From Frigoribacterium sp. PhB24 (GTDB taxonomy: Bacteria; Actinomycetota; Actinomycetes; Actinomycetales; Microbacteriaceae), in contig NZ_RKIC01000013.1 in assembly GCF_003755185.1 (NCBI RefSeq), positions 216,823-280,822 on the forward strand: a stretch of 64,000 nt of DNA, given 5' to 3'. The notes beneath the pieces were generated by a model. It saw only the letters and a program-made list of their open reading frames with translations, was not told the origin of the DNA and ran no database searches. The position numbers and the translations under genes are program-made. Numbering within the stretch: position 1 is the stretch's first letter; every line of letters starts with the position of its first letter. Of the stretch, positions 59,985 to 64,000 are shown one piece after another.

Positions 59985-61468
59985 TCGTGCTCAGTCTGAT
60001 CGTGTTTCTTCCCGTCACCGTCGCGGCGGTCCTAGCCCTGACACGGGCGATGTCAGGGCGGGTAGCCGCGTGGGTATGGCTGGCGACGAGCGTGGTGGAG
60101 CTCGCTCTGGGAATCCTCGTGGCCCTCCCCGCATCCGATATGCCGGGCCTGCGATGGGAGGAGCGGGTCGAGTGGATGCCGAGTGTCGGCACCAGCTATC
60201 ACGTCGGCATCGACGGCTTGTCAGCACCGTTGGTGCTCCTGACCGACGTTGTGTTCCTGGCTTGTGCGCTCTGGGCGATCCGGGACACCGATCGGCCCCG
60301 TCCGCAGGCTGCGCTCTTCATGTTCCTGCAGACCACCTGCCTCGGGGTGTTCGCCGCGCAGGACCTGCTGGTGTTCTTCGTGTTCTTCGACCTGTCGATC
60401 GTGGGCATGTACTTCGTGATCGCGGGCTGGGGGCATGGTGACCATCACCGGTCGGCACTGCGGTTCTTCCTCTACACGTTCCTCGGATCGCTGGCGCTGC
60501 TGCTCGGATTCATCGGCCTGTACCTCGGATCGGCGCCGCACACATTCGACATGGTCGAACTCACCCGACACGGTTACACCGGCACACCGCTCGCCGCTGG
60601 TGCCGTACTCGCAGCGCTTGTGGTCGGCTTCGCCGTCAAGACCCCCACGGTGCCGTTCCACTCCTGGCTGCCGCCGGCACACACCGACGCACCGTCCATC
60701 GGCTCCGTTGTCCTCGCGGGCGTCCTCCTGAAAATGGGCACTTACGGGTTCCTCCGCATCGCGATGCCGATGCTGCCCGACGCCTGGCGATCTTGGTCAT
60801 GGGTAATCGTCATCGTCGGCATCGTGTCAGTGCTTTATGGGGCACTCGTGGCGCTGGCGCAAACGAACGTGAAGCGGCTGATCGCGTACACCTCGGTCAA
60901 CCACATGGGCTACGTCGTGCTGGCCGTCGGCGCCGCGGGCGTGACAGGGTCTTCCTCCGCCCAGGCGCAGCAGTTGGCGATCACCGGCGCGACCGTGCAA
61001 ATGGTGTCGCATGGGCTCATCACCGGGGCGCTGTTCCTCCTAGCGGGCGTCCTGTACAACCGGCGGGACAGCTATGAGATCAGCGACTACAGCGGCCTCG
61101 CGAAACCCGCACCACGATTCTCTGGGCTCTTTGCTGTCGCCGCGTTCGCGTCGCTCGGAATCCCCGGCTTCAGCGGGTTTATTGCCGAGTTCCAGATCTT
61201 CGCTGGCAGCATCGGCGCAACCGCGGTCGCGGCGATCGCACTGCCAGGGATCTTGATCACCGCCGCCCTGTTCCTCCGCACCGTGCAGAAGATGCTCACC
61301 GGCCCGACGGAACGTCTCGCCGAAGGCTTCACCGACACCACCACCCGGGAGACCATGACGATCGGTGCGCTCCTGCTGCTCTCACTGGCCGTCGGCGTGG
61401 TTCCAGGACCGCTGCTGCAGCTCATCGCCCCTGCGGCCAGGCAGTTGGCCGCCTTGGTTGGGGGTTAG
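59981..61468 (+). CDS. nuoM: NuoM-like antiporter subunit
   Basis: A 495-residue antiporter subunit. 'VKTPTVPFHSWLPPAHTDAPSIGSVVLAGVLLKMGTYGFLR' is the helix-7/8 signature with the pumping lysines. The helix-5 acid that is Glu in classic NuoM (F-F-W-E-x-M-L-x-P-M-Y) is Asp here ('FFVFFDLSIVGMYF'). 'AYTSVNHMGYVVLAV' and 'ITGALFLLAGVLYNR' are also conserved. GTGA overlap with nuoL. Confidence 0.93.
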   Translation: MIVLSLIVFLPVTVAAVLALTRAMSGRVAAWVWLATSVVELALGILVALPASDMPGLRWEERVEWMPSVGTSYHVGIDGLSAPLVLLTDVVFLACALWAIRDTDRPRPQAALFMFLQTTCLGVFAAQDLLVFFVFFDLSIVGMYFVIAGWGHGDHHRSALRFFLYTFLGSLALLLGFIGLYLGSAPHTFDMVELTRHGYTGTPLAAGAVLAALVVGFAVKTPTVPFHSWLPPAHTDAPSIGSVVLAGVLLKMGTYGFLRIAMPMLPDAWRSWSWVIVIVGIVSVLYGALVALAQTNVKRLIAYTSVNHMGYVVLAVGAAGVTGSSSAQAQQLAITGATVQMVSHGLITGALFLLAGVLYNRRDSYEISDYSGLAKPAPRFSGLFAVAAFASLGIPGFSGFIAEFQIFAGSIGATAVAAIALPGILITAALFLRTVQKMLTGPTERLAEGFTDTTTRETMTIGALLLLSLAVGVVPGPLLQLIAPAARQLAALVGG

Positions 61469-61470
61469 GC

Positions 61471-62850
61471 GTGAACATGGACTACGGCGCCCTTCTGCCG
61501 GAGATTGTCCTGATGAGCGGCGCGATCGTTGCGCTCCTTGGCGGCAGCTTCCTGCCCCGACGCCGGCAGGCGCTCGTGACCTGGTTCGCGATTGCCGCGG
61601 CATGCGGCAGTGCGGTCGCGGCCGCAGTGAGCACAGGATCACCGACCGTCTTTAGTGACAGTTACGCCCTCGACGACGCGACCATGACGATCAGGATTCT
61701 CGTTCCGTTGGCGACCGGCGTTGTGATGCTCATCGGACGACGGGAGTCCCAGGGCTCTGCTCGGGAGAGCGAGACCGCGTCGCTACTGCTCCTGGCCGCA
61801 CTCGGGACTGTCGTCCTCGCCGGCGCAAACGATCTCCTTATCGTGGCGACGGGGTTCCTCTTGGCGACAGTGCCGTTGTACGCGCTGATCGGGCTATCCC
61901 GATCTGCGATGGCAGCGGAGGCAACGATGAAGACGTACCTACTGGGTGCGGTATTCGGCGTCGTGATGCTCTTTGGCATCACCGTCCTCGTCGGTGTTGC
62001 CGGTGGCAGCACCTACCCCGAGCTGCAGCGTGCGCTCCCACACGTTCCAGCCGCAGCGGTCGCGCTCGGGTTCACTGGGGCCCTTGCGGGGCTGCTATTC
62101 AAAGCGGGGGCCGTCCCCGGACACTTCTGGGTCCCAGATGCAGCCGAGGGTTCCGGCATTGGCATCGCCGCGTTTATCACTACCGTCCCGAAGCTCGGCG
62201 CCCTGATCGCACTGGCGCGTCTCGTTGGCGTCATGCCCGAGACTCTGAATGCACCGCTACTGATCGGTGTGCTCGCCGCGGCAAGTATGACGCTCGGCAC
62301 CCTCGCCGCGTTCTGGCAGCGCAGCGCCTCACGGCTACTCGGCTGGTCCACCGTAGGGCAGGTCGGGTTCCTGCTGATGCCCGTCGCTGTGATCGGGGCC
62401 GAGCCGTCAGCTCGCCCCGCACTGCTGATATACCTCGTGTTCTACGCCGTGACAAACCTGGCCCTGTTCGCCGCGATCGCCGCCCTCCCGGCCCGGGCGA
62501 CGATCCCCTCCTGGCGCGGTGCAGCGCGGGAACATCCAGTCATTACCGGTGTCGTCGTAGTCGCCTTGTTGAGTCTCGTGGGCACGCCACCGACCGCGGT
62601 TTTCGTAGGAAAACTAGCGGTCTTCACGGCCACCTGGCAGGGCGGGATGCCGTGGCTAGTAGTCATCGCTGCGGTCGTGTCGGTGGCATCGCTGTTCTAC
62701 GCGCTCCGCTGGGTGTCGACGGCCTTCCAGCGGACGAAGACACCACGGCCGGCCGTTGTCGCTGTTCGGCTGCAGGCAGCTACCGCCGTAGTACTTGGTG
62801 CGCTGGTCATCGTCGCGGCCGTCGGCCTCCCTGCCTTCCCCCTGCTGTGA
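61471..62850 (+). CDS. nuoN: NuoN-like antiporter subunit
   Basis: A 459-residue antiporter subunit and last gene of the operon. 'LLPEIVLMSGAIVALLGG' opens it like canonical NuoN, and 'GLLFKAGAVPGHFWVPDAAEGSGIGIAAFITTVPKLGAL' is the helix-7/8 lysine signature. 'GWSTVGQVGFLLM' follows. Two bases separate it from nuoM. The GTG start at 61471 is used; the ATG two codons later is equally possible. Confidence 0.92.
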   Translation: MNMDYGALLPEIVLMSGAIVALLGGSFLPRRRQALVTWFAIAAACGSAVAAAVSTGSPTVFSDSYALDDATMTIRILVPLATGVVMLIGRRESQGSARESETASLLLLAALGTVVLAGANDLLIVATGFLLATVPLYALIGLSRSAMAAEATMKTYLLGAVFGVVMLFGITVLVGVAGGSTYPELQRALPHVPAAAVALGFTGALAGLLFKAGAVPGHFWVPDAAEGSGIGIAAFITTVPKLGALIALARLVGVMPETLNAPLLIGVLAAASMTLGTLAAFWQRSASRLLGWSTVGQVGFLLMPVAVIGAEPSARPALLIYLVFYAVTNLALFAAIAALPARATIPSWRGAAREHPVITGVVVVALLSLVGTPPTAVFVGKLAVFTATWQGGMPWLVVIAAVVSVASLFYALRWVSTAFQRTKTPRPAVVAVRLQAATAVVLGALVIVAAVGLPAFPLL

Positions 62851-62901
62851 CTCGATGACCAGCCGCGACCTCGGCTACATCGATCCTGACTGCTGGGCAA
62901 T

Positions 62902-63495
62902 TCAATCCGTTGGGCACTGTCGGTCAGCGGTGTCGTCGTAGGTCGGTGCGGGACGTGCCTGTGCTTCCTCGGCGGTCGCGGCGATGCCGTTGCGTTCGAT
63001 GTCCTCGATGAGCCAATCCATTTCCCGGATCTCCCGACGCTGCGCCTCACTGATGTCGACTGCGAGTTCACACACGCGAACGTCTTCGATCTGAGCACGT
63101 TCCGAGCGTGTGATCGCCAGGGAGTGGTGGGGGATCATCGCGCTCATCCATCCCGTGTCGCCTACAAGGATCTGGCTCCGGTCGAGGGCGACGCCTCCTC
63201 CGATCAAGACGACGCTGGTCGCGACGACGGCGATGTTCGCCTTGGTGTTCTTGTACATGTTCAGCATCCAGGCGAGCATCACGAGGCCCATGGTGCCTAT
63301 CATCGTGAGGGCCATAAACACGCGACTCTCGCTGAAACGGACATGCGCCCATTCCCAAGAGCCGAGGAACATCGTCCAGTACATGACGACCATGGCGGTG
63401 AGGATCATGGCGCCGAATCGGAGGTACTGACGCCCTGGGCCAGCTGCGTGCTGCTGCCCTGCGTCCTTGTGGTTTTGGGAGTCTTCATTCGACAT
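62902..63495 (-). CDS. DUF305-type membrane protein
   Basis: About 197 residues: a His-containing N-terminus, three membrane helices (about 28-48, 60-80, 87-107), and an extracytoplasmic DUF305-like part with 'WMSAMIPHHSLAITRSERAQI'. It is the second DUF305-type protein of the copper region, here membrane-embedded rather than a lipoprotein. It is convergent with nuoN. The ATG at 63495 starts 'MSNEDSQNHKD'. Confidence 0.82.
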   Translation of the reverse strand: MSNEDSQNHKDAGQQHAAGPGRQYLRFGAMILTAMVVMYWTMFLGSWEWAHVRFSESRVFMALTMIGTMGLVMLAWMLNMYKNTKANIAVVATSVVLIGGGVALDRSQILVGDTGWMSAMIPHHSLAITRSERAQIEDVRVCELAVDISEAQRREIREMDWLIEDIERNGIAATAEEAQARPAPTYDDTADRQCPTD

Positions 63496-63865
63496 TCGAT
63501 GGTTCCTTCGCCGTCGTGGTGTGAGATTGCGCACTCCTGCGAACGGCAGGGACTGTGCTGTTCGACCTGCCGCATGCGTGTTGCTTCAGCCCTACCCGTG
63601 TGACGGTTCGATGACACGGATCGATTCCGGAAGGAAGGGCCACGGCTCAGATCGGCCCGCCGGGAACGGATGTTCGAAACAGCTTTCAAATCAAACTGGG
63701 CGCCGGGAAAAGGTAACGCGCTGCCCGTTAGACGGTCGTTCATCGGGACACCTTCTGGGGCCGCTCTCGGTCGGGTGAGGTCAAGTGGCGCCTGGCCTGC
63801 GGATTCGCGTATGCCTGTCCCGCAAAATTGCCCGGTGATGGGGGTCTGAACGCTACAGTCGCCTC
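63496..63865. promoter_or_regulatory. Intergenic region upstream of the serine recombinase
   Basis: This 370-bp region has no convincing gene. Near its right end 'tgtcccgcaaaattgc' and 'gggggtctgaacgctacag' directly precede the recombinase start. The second begins like the GGGGTCTGA ends of Tn3-family transposons and may be a transposon end or recombination site. Both assignments are tentative. Confidence 0.4.
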
Positions 63866-63943
63866 ATGCTCATCGGATACGCCCGCGTCTCGACGTCCGG
63901 ACAGGTGACTATGGCAGCGTTATTGGGACCCACCAGGGCAATC
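63866..63943 (+). pseudogene. Serine recombinase (resolvase/invertase) N-terminus, interrupted
   Basis: The first 13 codons read 'MLIGYARVSTSGQ', the classic resolvase start with the catalytic Ser of 'RVST'. After that the sequence leaves the family and the frame closes at TAA inside the repeats that follow. The interruption fits insertion of an element. The rest of the recombinase is not in the window. Confidence 0.75.
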
Positions 63944-64000
63944 TAAGCGGGACCCACTTCGGGTGTTTCGGGGTGTCTGGGGCAATCTAAGCCGGACCCA
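63936..64000. mobile_element. Probable IS21-family terminal repeats at window edge
   Basis: Two copies of a 21-bp unit, gggcaatctaagc(g/c)ggaccca at 63936-63956 and 63980-64000, differ at one base. Another GGGACCCA lies at 63925. Multiple short repeats at each end are a feature of IS21-type elements. The body of the element lies beyond the window, and the exact end is unclear. Confidence 0.55.

Noticed and set aside
40305..64000. Direct repeat of the tRNA-Ser 3' end that would mark the right attachment site
   Set aside because: I searched by eye for the T-arm/acceptor sequence in the island and found none; if it exists it lies beyond the window.

Overview
The window is high-GC actinobacterial DNA. 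Gene content and order (ftsH followed by a folate cluster, DUF3180, two PH-domain proteins, a DUF2520 protein and lysS; a group 1/2 sigma factor; clpC; radA) fit the family Microbacteriaceae. The genus cannot be read from the sequence alone.

Positions 1 to about 40,300 look like ordinary chromosome. From the left they hold a truncated sugar transferase, an AlkA-like glycosylase and a MarR regulator. Next come a PutA-like protein that appears to have lost catalytic residues in both halves, an Lrp/AsnC regulator, a dimethylargininase-like enzyme and a GT39-like membrane glycosyltransferase. tRNA-Phe, tRNA-Asp and tRNA-Glu follow, then an M23 endopeptidase, ppa, tilS, hpt, ftsH, folP-folB-folK, DUF3180, two PH-domain proteins, DUF2520 and lysS. 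The rest of this part carries the sigma factor, a RIO kinase, nadK, clpC, a small islet (ImmA/IrrE protein plus a broken PIN-like frame), a GNAT enzyme, an SseB-like protein, radA, a surface-anchored phosphoesterase, an SGNH hydrolase and tRNA-Ser(CGA). This part is marked by a dispersed word, AGGAGGCGCG. I count 21 exact copies on the two strands, and inverted pairs of it form terminators. A second family of palindromic repeats of about 55-65 bp occurs three times.

From just after tRNA-Ser (40,304) to the right edge the word is absent and base composition is less extreme, as expected of a genomic island. The left part of the island (40.6-45.3 kb) is a possible mobility module: a DDE-transposase-like protein coupled to a degenerate tyrosine-recombinase-like protein, a second paralogous recombinase-like protein, and two small HTH proteins transcribed away from them. 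A shared operator-like palindrome (TGGTCA-N6-TGACCA) recurs here. Three or four hypothetical genes follow.

The right part (47.3-63.5 kb) is a copper region: BNR-repeat lipoprotein, two M23 endopeptidases, DUF305 lipoprotein, DUF6153 protein, CsoR, CopZ and the Cu+-ATPase CopA. Next comes an operon for all seven membrane subunits of respiratory complex I (NuoA, H, J, K, L, M, N). None of the canonical peripheral subunits is present. In their place, between nuoA and nuoH, is one protein that looks like a relic of NuoB joined by a His/Met-rich linker to a NuoD-like segment. copZ-copA and the nuo operon have nearly identical promoters, each with a CsoR-type palindrome, so both are probably induced by copper. 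This copper-linked, NADH-module-free complex I membrane arm is the strongest candidate for an undescribed system. The window ends in a serine recombinase gene cut off after its first codons by what look like IS21-type terminal repeats.
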